DNA from: Patescibacteria group bacterium
Lineage (GTDB): Bacteria > Patescibacteriota > Minisyncoccia > UBA6257 > HR35
Direction: 5' to 3'
DNA length: 36,059 nt
Assembly: GCA_030550735.1 (NCBI GenBank)
Contig: JAUQOT010000002.1
Location: forward strand, 1-36,059
How positions within the stretch are numbered: the stretch's first letter is position 1; each line of letters opens with the position of its first letter. Below, piece after piece: positions 7,924 to 15,815 of the stretch. The translations under genes were made by a program, and so were the position numbers. Below the pieces are notes generated by a model. The model was given only the letters and a program-made list of their open reading frames with translations. It ran no database searches and was not told the origin of the DNA.

Positions 7924-8750
7924 TAAAAAGGAAGTTTATATTCTATTAATTTAAATAAATTTTCAAAAAGTTTAGCTACAAGAATTGGCCCAGTTCCTCC
8001 AGGTGTTGGTGTTATTAAATAGGCTTTGTTTTTTAATTTATCAAAATCAGCATCTCCATAAATTTTGTCATTTTCAAATGAGTAACCGAAATCAATTATA
8101 ATTGCTCCCTCTTTACAATCATTAATTAACCTTGATTTACCAACACCAGAGATTATTACATCAGCATCTTTTAAAAAATACTCTAGTTTATTGTTTTCCT
8201 GTAAAATTATTACTCCAGCCCCCTCTTTAGCTAAATAATGCGATATTGGTTTTCCAATTAATCGCCCATAACCAACTACTAAAACAATTTTTCCTTTGAA
8301 TTCAAGATTATATTTTTCTTTTATAAATTTAACAACCTCAACAGATGGTGGATTTATTACGGGCGAATTAGAAAAAAACTTTCCTAAAAGTCTGCTTGAT
8401 AAACAATCAATATCTTTTCGCGGAGGAATAGTATTAAGAATATATTGAGTTGGATATTTTGAAGGAATAGGAAGTTGAATTAAAGCACCATTAATTGTTT
8501 TATGTCTTACAATTTGGCTTATATATTTTCTAATCTTTCGACGGTTAAGGTTTTCATAATTATCGATTTCATAAATTCTAAATTCGATATCTAATTTTTC
8601 CGCAAATGATTTTTTTATTTTTAGAAAACTTTCTTTTTCTTTGTCTTTTCCAATAAGAAAAGCAGCAATTTTAAGTTCATTATAATTTTTTCTTTTTTCT
8701 TTTAATTCTTCTAAAATCTCTTCAGCTAATTTTTTTCCGTCGATTATCAT
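7923..8750 (-). CDS. folD: Methylenetetrahydrofolate dehydrogenase/cyclohydrolase FolD
   Basis: Interconverts 5,10-methylene-, methenyl- and 10-formyl-tetrahydrofolate, supplying one-carbon units for formyl-Met-tRNA and purines. Family motifs are GALIQLPIP, the NADP-binding GYGRLIGKPI, KDIDCLS (in place of D-V-D-G) and the C-terminal TPTPGGTGPILVA. The catalytic lysine is present (K46), but the partner tyrosine of the Y-x-x-x-K motif is phenylalanine (F42 in SFLKIKK). The P-C-T-P element reads INPPS. At 275 residues it is close to the usual 280-300. Its ATG overlaps the polX stop (ATGA), and its TAG stop ends on the first base of tRNA-Ala. The divergent residues leave the cyclohydrolase step less certain than the dehydrogenase step. 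Confidence 0.9.
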   Translation of the reverse strand: MIIDGKKLAEEILEELKEKRKNYNELKIAAFLIGKDKEKESFLKIKKSFAEKLDIEFRIYEIDNYENLNRRKIRKYISQIVRHKTINGALIQLPIPSKYPTQYILNTIPPRKDIDCLSSRLLGKFFSNSPVINPPSVEVVKFIKEKYNLEFKGKIVLVVGYGRLIGKPISHYLAKEGAGVIILQENNKLEYFLKDADVIISGVGKSRLINDCKEGAIIIDFGYSFENDKIYGDADFDKLKNKAYLITPTPGGTGPILVAKLFENLFKLIEYKLPF

Positions 8751-10486
8751 TTCTTTTTGATACTTTCCAAATACTTTAAAAATTCTTTAAGAGGAAGAGT
8801 ATTTAAAATATCTTTTCTTGTTGCCCAACCTCTTCTTGCTTGAGCAACACCTAAGTCTAAAAACTGGAGATGTAAAACAGAGTGAGCATCGGTATCAATA
8901 ACCATTTTTACTCCAGCTTCAACACATTTTTTGATATGTTCATCCTTTAAATCTAATCTATCTGGATAAGCATCAATTTCCAAAATTTTATTATTTTTTT
9001 TAGCAAAATCAATTATTTCATCAATATCAACTTCATAAGCAGGTCTTTTGTTAATAATTCTTCCAGTTGGATGAAAAAGACAATGAACATTAGGATTACT
9101 TAAAGCTTTTTTAATTCTCTCAGTTTGTTCTTTTCTTGGTAAATTAAAATGGCTATGTACAGCAACGCCAACAAAATCTAACTTGGCTAAAACTTCATCA
9201 CTTAAATCCAAACTTCCATCTTTATTTATATTAACTTCAGCTCCTTTTAAAATAGTTATCTTACCTCTATATTTTTTATTTAGTTTATCTATTTCTTCAA
9301 TTTGTTTTAGTAATCTTTTTTCATCTAAACCTCCAGCAACCGCTAAAGATTTTGTATGATCAGTAATACAAATATACTCTAAGCCTAATTTAATTGCTTC
9401 TTCGACCATTTCTTCAATTGAATTTTGACCATCACTCCAATTTGTCTGAACTTGTAAATCGCCCCTTATCGATCCATATTCGATTAGTTTTGGTAATTTA
9501 TGTTCGAGAGCCAATTGAATTTCACCTCGATTTTCTCTCATTTCTGGAGGTATCCACTCAAGTCCCAATTTTTCATAAATTTCTTCTTCGGTTCTTCCAG
9601 CAATTCTTTTTTCATTTTTATCAAAAAGTCCATATTCATTAAGCTTAAAACCCTTCTTTATAGCTAGTTCCCTCATTTGAATATTATGATCCTTTGAACC
9701 AGTAAAATAAGCAAGAGCTGCTCCAAAACTTTCTTCAGGAACAACTCTTAAATCAGCATCTAAACCAATTTTTAATCTGACATTTGTTTTTGTTGGTCCT
9801 TTAGCATAAACATGTTCTACACCTTCAAAATTTACAAAATAATCCATTAATTTCTCTGGTTTATCAGAAACAGCTAAAATATCAATATCACCAATTGTTT
9901 CTTTTCTTCGTCTATATGAACCAGCAGGCACAACCTCTTTAGCTAAACCACTTTCTTTCAAATAATTAACCAATTCCTCAACTGCTGGAATAATAAAACC
10001 TAAAATAGCTCGTTGTCCACCCTGTTTATAAAATTGAATCCCCTTTAAAATTTTTTCTTCACTTTTCTCGCCAAATCCAGGAAGTCTTCTAATTTTGTGT
10101 TCTAAGCAAGCTTTTTCTAAATCTTCAATCGTTTTAATTCCTAAAGCTTTATAAAGTTTATAAACTATTTTTGGTCCAACTCCTTCAATACTTGTTAAAG
10201 TTTCAACATCAACTGGCACCTCTTTTTTTAATTCTTCAAGTTCTTTAATTTTTCCAGTTTTTAAATATTCAATAATTTTTTCTGCAATTGACTCTCCAAC
10301 TCCTGGTAAATTTTTCAGCCCCTCTTTTCCTTTCTTTTTTACAAAATCTTCAATATCTTCATCTAAAGCTTCAATAGAATAGGCTGCTTTTTCATAAGCT
10401 TGAGGCTTAAAAGAAACTCCTTTCATCTCCAAATAAATCGCCATCATCCTAAGTAGTTTAGCAACTTCAGGATTTTTCATTTTCAT
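8747..10486 (-). CDS. polX: DNA polymerase X with PHP domain (PolX)
   Basis: Family X gap-filling repair polymerase fused to a PHP phosphoesterase, 579 residues as in Bacillus and Thermus PolX. An N-terminal 8-kDa-like region with two helix-hairpin-helix motifs (NLPGVGESIAEKI near 59 and SIEGVGPKIVYKL near 99) leads into the polymerase core. That core has GSYRRR...GDIDIL (catalytic Asp 200 and 202) and DLRVV (Asp 245). The PHP domain starts near residue 340 and retains TDH (H377), GAEV (E417), H444 and H446, H472 and DTDAH (533-535). Its first metal motif, usually H-x-H or Q-x-H, reads Q-V-Q (345-347), so exonuclease activity may be altered. The start at the first ATG gives the expected N-terminal helix. 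Confidence 0.94.
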   Translation of the reverse strand: MKMKNPEVAKLLRMMAIYLEMKGVSFKPQAYEKAAYSIEALDEDIEDFVKKKGKEGLKNLPGVGESIAEKIIEYLKTGKIKELEELKKEVPVDVETLTSIEGVGPKIVYKLYKALGIKTIEDLEKACLEHKIRRLPGFGEKSEEKILKGIQFYKQGGQRAILGFIIPAVEELVNYLKESGLAKEVVPAGSYRRRKETIGDIDILAVSDKPEKLMDYFVNFEGVEHVYAKGPTKTNVRLKIGLDADLRVVPEESFGAALAYFTGSKDHNIQMRELAIKKGFKLNEYGLFDKNEKRIAGRTEEEIYEKLGLEWIPPEMRENRGEIQLALEHKLPKLIEYGSIRGDLQVQTNWSDGQNSIEEMVEEAIKLGLEYICITDHTKSLAVAGGLDEKRLLKQIEEIDKLNKKYRGKITILKGAEVNINKDGSLDLSDEVLAKLDFVGVAVHSHFNLPRKEQTERIKKALSNPNVHCLFHPTGRIINKRPAYEVDIDEIIDFAKKNNKILEIDAYPDRLDLKDEHIKKCVEAGVKMVIDTDAHSVLHLQFLDLGVAQARRGWATRKDILNTLPLKEFLKYLESIKKK

Positions 10487-10544
10487 AATAAAAAATTAAG
10501 AAGTTGATAAAAATCTATGTTTTTAGCAAGTTTTTTGTAATTAA

Positions 10545-12221
10545 CTATTCATTATTAATTGTTGGATCAACCCAAGATAAATTAGCAAAAAATCTTATTA
10601 TTCCTATCTCTTCCTTATCGTAATTTTCTAAAGCTATACCTATTGTTCTTCCTGGTTTTGTCATTTTCATAGCTACTCCAGGAATATTAGAAGCTGTTAA
10701 GAAATCACCCCTTTTTATCTCACCATTAATTGTTGAAACTTTTACTTTGAAATATCCATAGATACCAAGCGGTTTATAAAAATAAGATTTTTTTATTCCA
10801 GAAGCTCCTTTTTCTTCATTTGTCACAACGCCCATTATGAGAGAACTATAAGGTTTATTAGCTTTCTTTAAAACAAAAGGAGCCTCATCATCTTTTATAG
10901 GATTTTCTAATTCACTAATCATAACCACATCTCCTTCTTCAACATTTTCTTCCATTGGTGCATATTCTGCATCTGAACTACAAGTAGAAAGTGCATTGTA
11001 TTGATTGTGACATACGTGGCGAGTAGAAGGAGTAGAAACTAATATGGTTGCTATTCCAGTATCAGCAATTAAAGAAGTATTTCTAAGATGAATACCGGCA
11101 TCAGTAAATGTTTCAATATATTCATTTGGATTATTTGGGTTAACTATAGTAAATACAGAACCAGGATTCTGGGTGTGAATACCAACTCTACCAGAAGGAG
11201 TTAAAACTAGGGGCTGAATCCAGTTAGAACCGTTATAATACCAAAATGCTAAACTCCCTTGCTGATTACTTAGACTACCTCTATAACCTATATGCCAATA
11301 ATTAACCGTTTCATCTGCTTTTAGATTAAAACCAGAGGCAGAATATTGGTTAGTTAAAGAGCCTTTGACTTGAATAAAACTTCTTACATCTAATTTTGCT
11401 TCCGGTGCCGTCGTCCCGATGCCGACGTTGCCAGATTCAATTACGAAAGGATAGTTTCCACCATCACTACCAAAAAATCCAGAGAAACATTTATACCCAG
11501 AAGGACAAGATTTTACCCAACCGACTACTCCATAAGCCCTATTATATGGTCCGCTTTGCTGCGCTAATACTCCACCCAAATACCAATCAGTTTCAGAACT
11601 GTTTACTAATAAACCGTGAACTCCGTTTCTGTAGCCACTGACACTTGTTGCTCCTAATTCTTTAACTGTGCCTTGTATGTTATATAATCTTTTTGTATTA
11701 TCAACCGGAGTAGGATCATAAACCATCAATCCAAAAGCATCATTATTAGCTCCACTACCCCATGGTGAATTTATAGGCGAAACAATCGTATCTTCAACAA
11801 CCAATTTTGCTCTTTGTGGATTCGTCGTCCCGATGCCGACGTTGCCACCTGCTGGATTTATTACTAAATTATTGGGTCCAAAAGCCGAAGAGACACCTTG
11901 TATAAATGGCGCTCCGCCATATGCATCTTCATTACCAATATAGACACCAGTTTTAGAGCCACTAATATATCCAAATACAGATTGTCCAGCCACATGCAAT
12001 TTTTGACCCGGTGCTGTCGTCCCGATGCCAACGCTTCCGGATGTAACTAAAAAATTACCAGAACTAACTCTAGTAGTTGTAATTATATTTAAACCGCTTG
12101 AATCAGTTTGAAGAACGCCACCACCTTGAGGTGGATTTTGAGTTGGATTTACCCAAGCATAAATTAAATAAATACTACTTAAACTTAATCCTAATATAAA
12201 ACCCCAAAAAATTTTTTTCAT
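10545..12221 (-). CDS. Secreted/anchored surface protein with VGIGTT repeats
   Basis: Not assignable to a known function. The 558 residues begin with a hydrophobic signal or anchor (residues 4-23), then a Pro/Gly/Asn-rich stretch. Four copies of a short motif follow: V-G-I-G-T-T-A/N-P with K-L-x-V about 5 residues on, at roughly 63-77, 127-142 and 265-279, and a degenerate V-G-I-H-T-Q-N-P at 346-353. Between them lie glycine- and asparagine-rich beta-type segments reminiscent of phage tail fibres. The C-terminal part (about 400-550) has two Cys (404, 414) and ends with KRGDFLTASNIPGVAMK and GRTIGIALENYD, a module I associate with large CPR surface proteins. Likely exported and used for attachment or cell contact; this is inference. 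Composition (few Lys/Glu, many Gly/Asn/Ser) differs sharply from its neighbours. Confidence 0.85.
   Translation of the reverse strand: MKKIFWGFILGLSLSSIYLIYAWVNPTQNPPQGGGVLQTDSSGLNIITTTRVSSGNFLVTSGSVGIGTTAPGQKLHVAGQSVFGYISGSKTGVYIGNEDAYGGAPFIQGVSSAFGPNNLVINPAGGNVGIGTTNPQRAKLVVEDTIVSPINSPWGSGANNDAFGLMVYDPTPVDNTKRLYNIQGTVKELGATSVSGYRNGVHGLLVNSSETDWYLGGVLAQQSGPYNRAYGVVGWVKSCPSGYKCFSGFFGSDGGNYPFVIESGNVGIGTTAPEAKLDVRSFIQVKGSLTNQYSASGFNLKADETVNYWHIGYRGSLSNQQGSLAFWYYNGSNWIQPLVLTPSGRVGIHTQNPGSVFTIVNPNNPNEYIETFTDAGIHLRNTSLIADTGIATILVSTPSTRHVCHNQYNALSTCSSDAEYAPMEENVEEGDVVMISELENPIKDDEAPFVLKKANKPYSSLIMGVVTNEEKGASGIKKSYFYKPLGIYGYFKVKVSTINGEIKRGDFLTASNIPGVAMKMTKPGRTIGIALENYDKEEIGIIRFFANLSWVDPTINNE
11410..11433 (-). 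repeat. GC-rich repeat encoding GNVGIGTT, copy 1
   Basis: A 24-base sequence, identical to 11824-11847, encoding the V-G-I-G-T-T motif of the surface protein on the minus strand. It is far more GC-rich than the surrounding DNA, and nucleotide identity exceeds what protein conservation needs. Confidence 0.85.
11824..11847 (-). repeat. GC-rich repeat encoding GNVGIGTT, copy 2
   Basis: Identical over 24 bases to 11410-11433. Same frame and same encoded motif, followed by N-P-Q-R in the protein. Confidence 0.85.
12016..12039 (-). repeat. GC-rich repeat encoding SVGIGTT, variant copy 3
   Basis: Shares the first 14 bases on the plus strand with the other two copies and differs at four of 24 positions. 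It encodes the most N-terminal V-G-I-G-T-T-A-P motif, about 40 residues after the signal segment. Confidence 0.8.
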
Positions 12222-12280
12222 AACTTAAATTTATTATCATTAAAAATTTTCAAAAAATCAAATTAGAAAACAATCGAAAA

Positions 12281-12332
12281 TATGGTAAAATTAAGTTGAT
12301 AATTAAAAATTTTTTATAAAAATTTTTTTATT
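12281..12332 (+). promoter_or_regulatory. Putative gyrB promoter (extended -10)
   Basis: TATGGTAAAATT at 12281-12292 gives an extended -10 (TG-G-TAAAAT, hexamer 12286-12291) and is identical to the element before khpA. A start near 12298 leaves an A/T-only leader of about 35 bases with no Shine-Dalgarno sequence. The rest of the 111-base divergent gap (12222-12332), which also serves the surface-protein gene, shows no clear second promoter. Confidence 0.45.
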
Positions 12333-15300
12333 ATGGTTAATAAAGCTTCCGAAGATTATAAAGCAGAACACATTCAAGTTTTAGAAGGAATAGAAGCTGT
12401 CAGAAAAAGACCAGGAATGTATATTGGTGGTACAGGAATTGAAGGATTGCATCATTTAATTTGGGAAGTTTTAAATAATTCAGTTGATGAAGCTTTAGCT
12501 GGTTATGCGAAAAACATTGAAGTGGTTATTGAAAATGAAAACAGAGTAAGAATTACTGATGATGGGAGGGGTATTCCAGTTGATATTCATCCTAAAACTA
12601 AAAAATCTGCTCTGGAAACAGTTTTGACAATGCTTCATGCTGGAGGTAAATTTTCTCATAAAGTTTATAAAGTTTCTGGTGGTCTTCATGGAGTTGGAGT
12701 AAGTGTCGTGAACGCTCTTTCTAGATATCTTAAAGCAATTGTTAAAAGAGATGGTTTTGAATGGAAGCAAGAGTATAAAAAGGGAAAACCGATAACCGAG
12801 TTAGAAAAAGGGAAAAAAACAGAAGATACAGGAACAACAATTATTTTTGAACCTGATCCAGAAATTTTTGCCGAAATAAAATTTGACAGACAAAAAATTT
12901 TAGAATATATAAGACACCAAGCCTATCTTACACCCAGCGTAAGGTTTAATTTTCAAGACAAAAGAGAAGATCCACCTTTTGTTTATAGTTTTTATTTCGA
13001 ACAAGGGCTGAAAGTTTTTTTAAAGCATCTTTTAAACGGAAGACATCCTTTATTTGAGGAAATCATTTATATTTCTTCGAAAGGAGAAAATTATGAACTT
13101 GATATTGCCTTTACTTATTTAGAACATCAAGAATCAATTGAATATGTTTTTACTAATAATATTATTAATCCCGAAGGAGGAACCCATCTTTTAGGTTTTC
13201 GAAGTGCTTTAGTTAAATCGTTTACAAAATTAGGAGAAGAACTTGGAGTTTTCAAAAACAAGAGCATTAATTTAACAACAGAAGATATTCGTGGTGGTTT
13301 AGTTTTAGTTTTATCTCTTAGAATTCCTGAACCGCAATTTGAAGGACAAACAAAAGCTAAACTTGGTAATCCTGAAATAAAAAGTTTAGTTGAAAATATC
13401 GTTTCTCAAGAATTGGAAGAATGGTGTCATAAAAACATTGAAAAAACAAAATTAATTTTAAATAGAATTTTAACTAATTTTGAAGCAAGAAAAGCTGCTA
13501 AAGAAGCTAAAGAAGCTGTTTTTAAAAAAAGAATTCAAACTGGATTAACGCTTTCAGGAAAATTAGCTGATTGTTCTTCCAGAAATCCAGAAGAAAGAGA
13601 ACTTTTTATTGTTGAAGGAGAATCAGCTGGTGGTTCAGCGAAACAGGGAAGAGATAGAAAATTTCAAGCAGTTTTACCTCTAAGAGGTAAAATTTTAAAT
13701 GTTGAGAAAGCAAATTTAGTAAAAATTTTTAAATCTGAAGAAATTAGAAACTTAATTATTGCTCTCGGAACAGGTTTGGGAAAAGATTTTAATTTAGAAA
13801 ATCTTCGCTATTCAAAAATAATAATTGCCACTGATGCTGATAGTCTTACTCCAGAAATACCAATCTTAATTTATGACAAAAAAGAAAAACTTTTAAGAAA
13901 AGTTAAAATTGGAGAATTTGTTGAGAGTGATTTAAAAGACACAGAAGATTATCAAGTTGTTGCTTATGACTTTAAAAAGAAGAAATTTGTTTTTCAAGAT
14001 GTTTATCAAACAATTAGACATCCCCTAAGAAATTCTCTTTATGAAATTAAAACTCAATATGGTTATACAATTAAAGTTACTGCTGATCATAGCCTCTTTG
14101 TTTATCGTGATGGTAAATTTATAACTTTGCCAACCCATAAAATTAAAAAAGGAGATAGATTAATCTTCCCTCTTGTTTTACCTATTCCTCGGAGAAAAAT
14201 TGTTTTAAATTTAGAAGAAGAAATTAAAAATTCAGAAGAAAAAGAAAGGATTCAAGTTAAATTCAAAACTTATAAATATTTAACTCCTAATTCTTGGGTT
14301 AATTTAAGCTACAGTGATTTTCAAAAATTAAAAGAAAAAAGAATAATGGCTGGAATTTCGAAAGAAAAGATGGCCCAAGTGTTGAATATTTATCCAGCTA
14401 TTTTGCAACAATGGGAAGAAAAAATTGATAACGTAATGCCCAAATTAGACATTTTTCAAAATTATTTGAAGATTCTCGGTGAAGAAAAAATTTTACAAGA
14501 AGCAGAGTTTTTTGTACCTTTAACAGAACTCAAAGAAGAAATAAAAAATGCTGAATATTATTTAAATAATCATTCACGAAAAATTCAAACAAAATTTGTT
14601 TTAGATGAAAAATTAGCTTATCTTTTAGGTTGGTTCATTGGTGGTGGCTGTTTTTCACCGGAGAAAGAAAACCTAAATAGGTTTATGATTTGTTTAGGTC
14701 AAGATAAAGAATTCTATTTAAGAAGAATTAAAAAAATAATTAAAGATGTTTTAAGGGCAAAACCGATTTTAGAAAAAAGAAAAGAAAGCATTAATCTACA
14801 TTTTCACTCTTATGAATTTAAGTTAATTCTTAAAAAATTAAATCTTCTTGGTAAAAAATCTTTTGAAAAATTTATTCCCCCAGAAATTTTAACTTCGCCC
14901 AAAAGTGTTCAAAAAGCATTTCTGAAAGGTTATTTAGAAAGTGATGGCAGTATAATAGCTAAAAACAGAGATTATAAAATTTATTTCACAACTACCTCTC
15001 GAGATCTTCAAGAGGATTTAATTATTCTTTTTAGAAGTTTCGGCATTTTTCCTCGTATTAATTCAAGATTTTCTAAAGATCATTATCGGAAAGATGGAGT
15101 TTTAATTTCAAGTCAAAAACCTAGATATGTTATCACTATTTCTGGAATTGAAAATTTAAGAAAAATTAGAGATATTTGGAAAAATCATAAAAATGCTAAA
15201 AAATTAGAAGAATATCTTAAAAGATTTAGCAAGAATTATAGAAATAAAAAGTTTCTTAAATATTTGGGACCCAATAAGACAATTCTTCTACCAATTGTTT

Positions 15301-15815
15301 CCATTAAAAAAATTAAACCAGATAATCCCTTTGTTTATGATATTTCAGTAAAAGTTAATGAAAATTTTTTAGCTTCACCAGCCGGAATTTTAGTTCATAA
15401 TACTGATGGTTCTCATATTAGAACCCTTCTTTTAACTCTTTTTTATCGTTATTTAAGACCTATTATTGAAAATGGACATCTTTATATAGCTCAACCGCCT
15501 TTGTATAAAATTCAAAAAGGAAAAGAAATTTTTTATGCTTACAGCGATAATGAAAAAGAAGAAATTTTGAAAAATTTAGCAAAAAAAGGAAAAGAAAATA
15601 TTAATGTTCAGCGTTACAAAGGTTTAGGAGAAATGAACCCTGAAGAACTTTGGGAAACAACTCTAAATCCCCAAAAAAGAGTTTTAAAACAAGTTACAAT
15701 TAAAGATGCTGAAGAGGCGGATAGATTATTTACAATTTTAATGGGCGGAGATGTTGAACCACGAAGAAAATTTATTGAAAAATACGCTATCCAGGTTAAA
15801 GATCTTGATATTTAA
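12333..15815 (+). CDS. gyrB: DNA gyrase subunit B interrupted by an in-frame intein
   Basis: ATPase/TOPRIM subunit of DNA gyrase, which introduces negative supercoils with GyrA (not in this window). The precursor has 1160 residues; removing the intein (residues 504-1023) leaves 640, the normal bacterial GyrB length. The GHKL ATPase is intact: VLNNSVDEALAG, RITDDGRGIPVD, GGLHGVGVSVVNALS. TOPRIM follows with IVEGESAGGSAKQGRDR. The metal motif joins across the intein as TDAD + TDGSHIRTLLL. The C-terminal HLYIAQPPLYKI and QRYKGLGEMNPEELWETT favour GyrB over ParE, though ParE cannot be excluded by motifs alone. It reads from an A/T-only leader without a Shine-Dalgarno sequence and overlaps the next gene. 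Confidence 0.95.
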   Translation: MVNKASEDYKAEHIQVLEGIEAVRKRPGMYIGGTGIEGLHHLIWEVLNNSVDEALAGYAKNIEVVIENENRVRITDDGRGIPVDIHPKTKKSALETVLTMLHAGGKFSHKVYKVSGGLHGVGVSVVNALSRYLKAIVKRDGFEWKQEYKKGKPITELEKGKKTEDTGTTIIFEPDPEIFAEIKFDRQKILEYIRHQAYLTPSVRFNFQDKREDPPFVYSFYFEQGLKVFLKHLLNGRHPLFEEIIYISSKGENYELDIAFTYLEHQESIEYVFTNNIINPEGGTHLLGFRSALVKSFTKLGEELGVFKNKSINLTTEDIRGGLVLVLSLRIPEPQFEGQTKAKLGNPEIKSLVENIVSQELEEWCHKNIEKTKLILNRILTNFEARKAAKEAKEAVFKKRIQTGLTLSGKLADCSSRNPEERELFIVEGESAGGSAKQGRDRKFQAVLPLRGKILNVEKANLVKIFKSEEIRNLIIALGTGLGKDFNLENLRYSKIIIATDADSLTPEIPILIYDKKEKLLRKVKIGEFVESDLKDTEDYQVVAYDFKKKKFVFQDVYQTIRHPLRNSLYEIKTQYGYTIKVTADHSLFVYRDGKFITLPTHKIKKGDRLIFPLVLPIPRRKIVLNLEEEIKNSEEKERIQVKFKTYKYLTPNSWVNLSYSDFQKLKEKRIMAGISKEKMAQVLNIYPAILQQWEEKIDNVMPKLDIFQNYLKILGEEKILQEAEFFVPLTELKEEIKNAEYYLNNHSRKIQTKFVLDEKLAYLLGWFIGGGCFSPEKENLNRFMICLGQDKEFYLRRIKKIIKDVLRAKPILEKRKESINLHFHSYEFKLILKKLNLLGKKSFEKFIPPEILTSPKSVQKAFLKGYLESDGSIIAKNRDYKIYFTTTSRDLQEDLIILFRSFGIFPRINSRFSKDHYRKDGVLISSQKPRYVITISGIENLRKIRDIWKNHKNAKKLEEYLKRFSKNYRNKKFLKYLGPNKTILLPIVSIKKIKPDNPFVYDISVKVNENFLASPAGILVHNTDGSHIRTLLLTLFYRYLRPIIENGHLYIAQPPLYKIQKGKEIFYAYSDNEKEEILKNLAKKGKENINVQRYKGLGEMNPEELWETTLNPQKRVLKQVTIKDAEEADRLFTILMGGDVEPRRKFIEKYAIQVKDLDI
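13842..15401 (+). mobile_element. Intein in GyrB with LAGLIDADG homing endonuclease
   Basis: 520-residue protein-splicing element. It begins at Ser504 (SLTPEIPILIYD, splicing block A) directly after TDAD and ends VHN at Asn1023, followed by Thr as the +1 residue. Block B is T-A-D-H at 583-586. Block F/G is the C-terminal VYDISVKVNENFLASPAG-ILVHN. So it is a class 1 intein with Ser1, His-Asn and Thr+1. A two-motif endonuclease is recognisable: motif 1 LAYLLGWFIGGGCF (near 760-773) and motif 2 FLKGYLESDGSI (near 863-874). Motif 2 keeps its Asp (871), while motif 1 has Gly (771) where the catalytic Asp is expected. Between block B and the endonuclease lies a helix-turn-helix-like stretch (LKEKRIMAGISKEKMAQVLN). 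No repeats or codon shift mark its edges. Confidence 0.93.

Noticed and set aside
10487..10544. Terminator between the surface-protein gene and polX
   Set aside because: Only AT-rich sequence without a credible hairpin plus T-run.
11396..11641. 81-residue plus-strand reading frame inside the surface-protein gene
   Set aside because: Antisense shadow of a long gene with signal peptide and repeat motifs; no family features of its own.
13842..15401. Group I/II intron rather than intein in gyrB
   Set aside because: The insert is open in frame throughout and carries splicing blocks with Ser1 and His-Asn/Thr at the borders, so protein splicing explains it.
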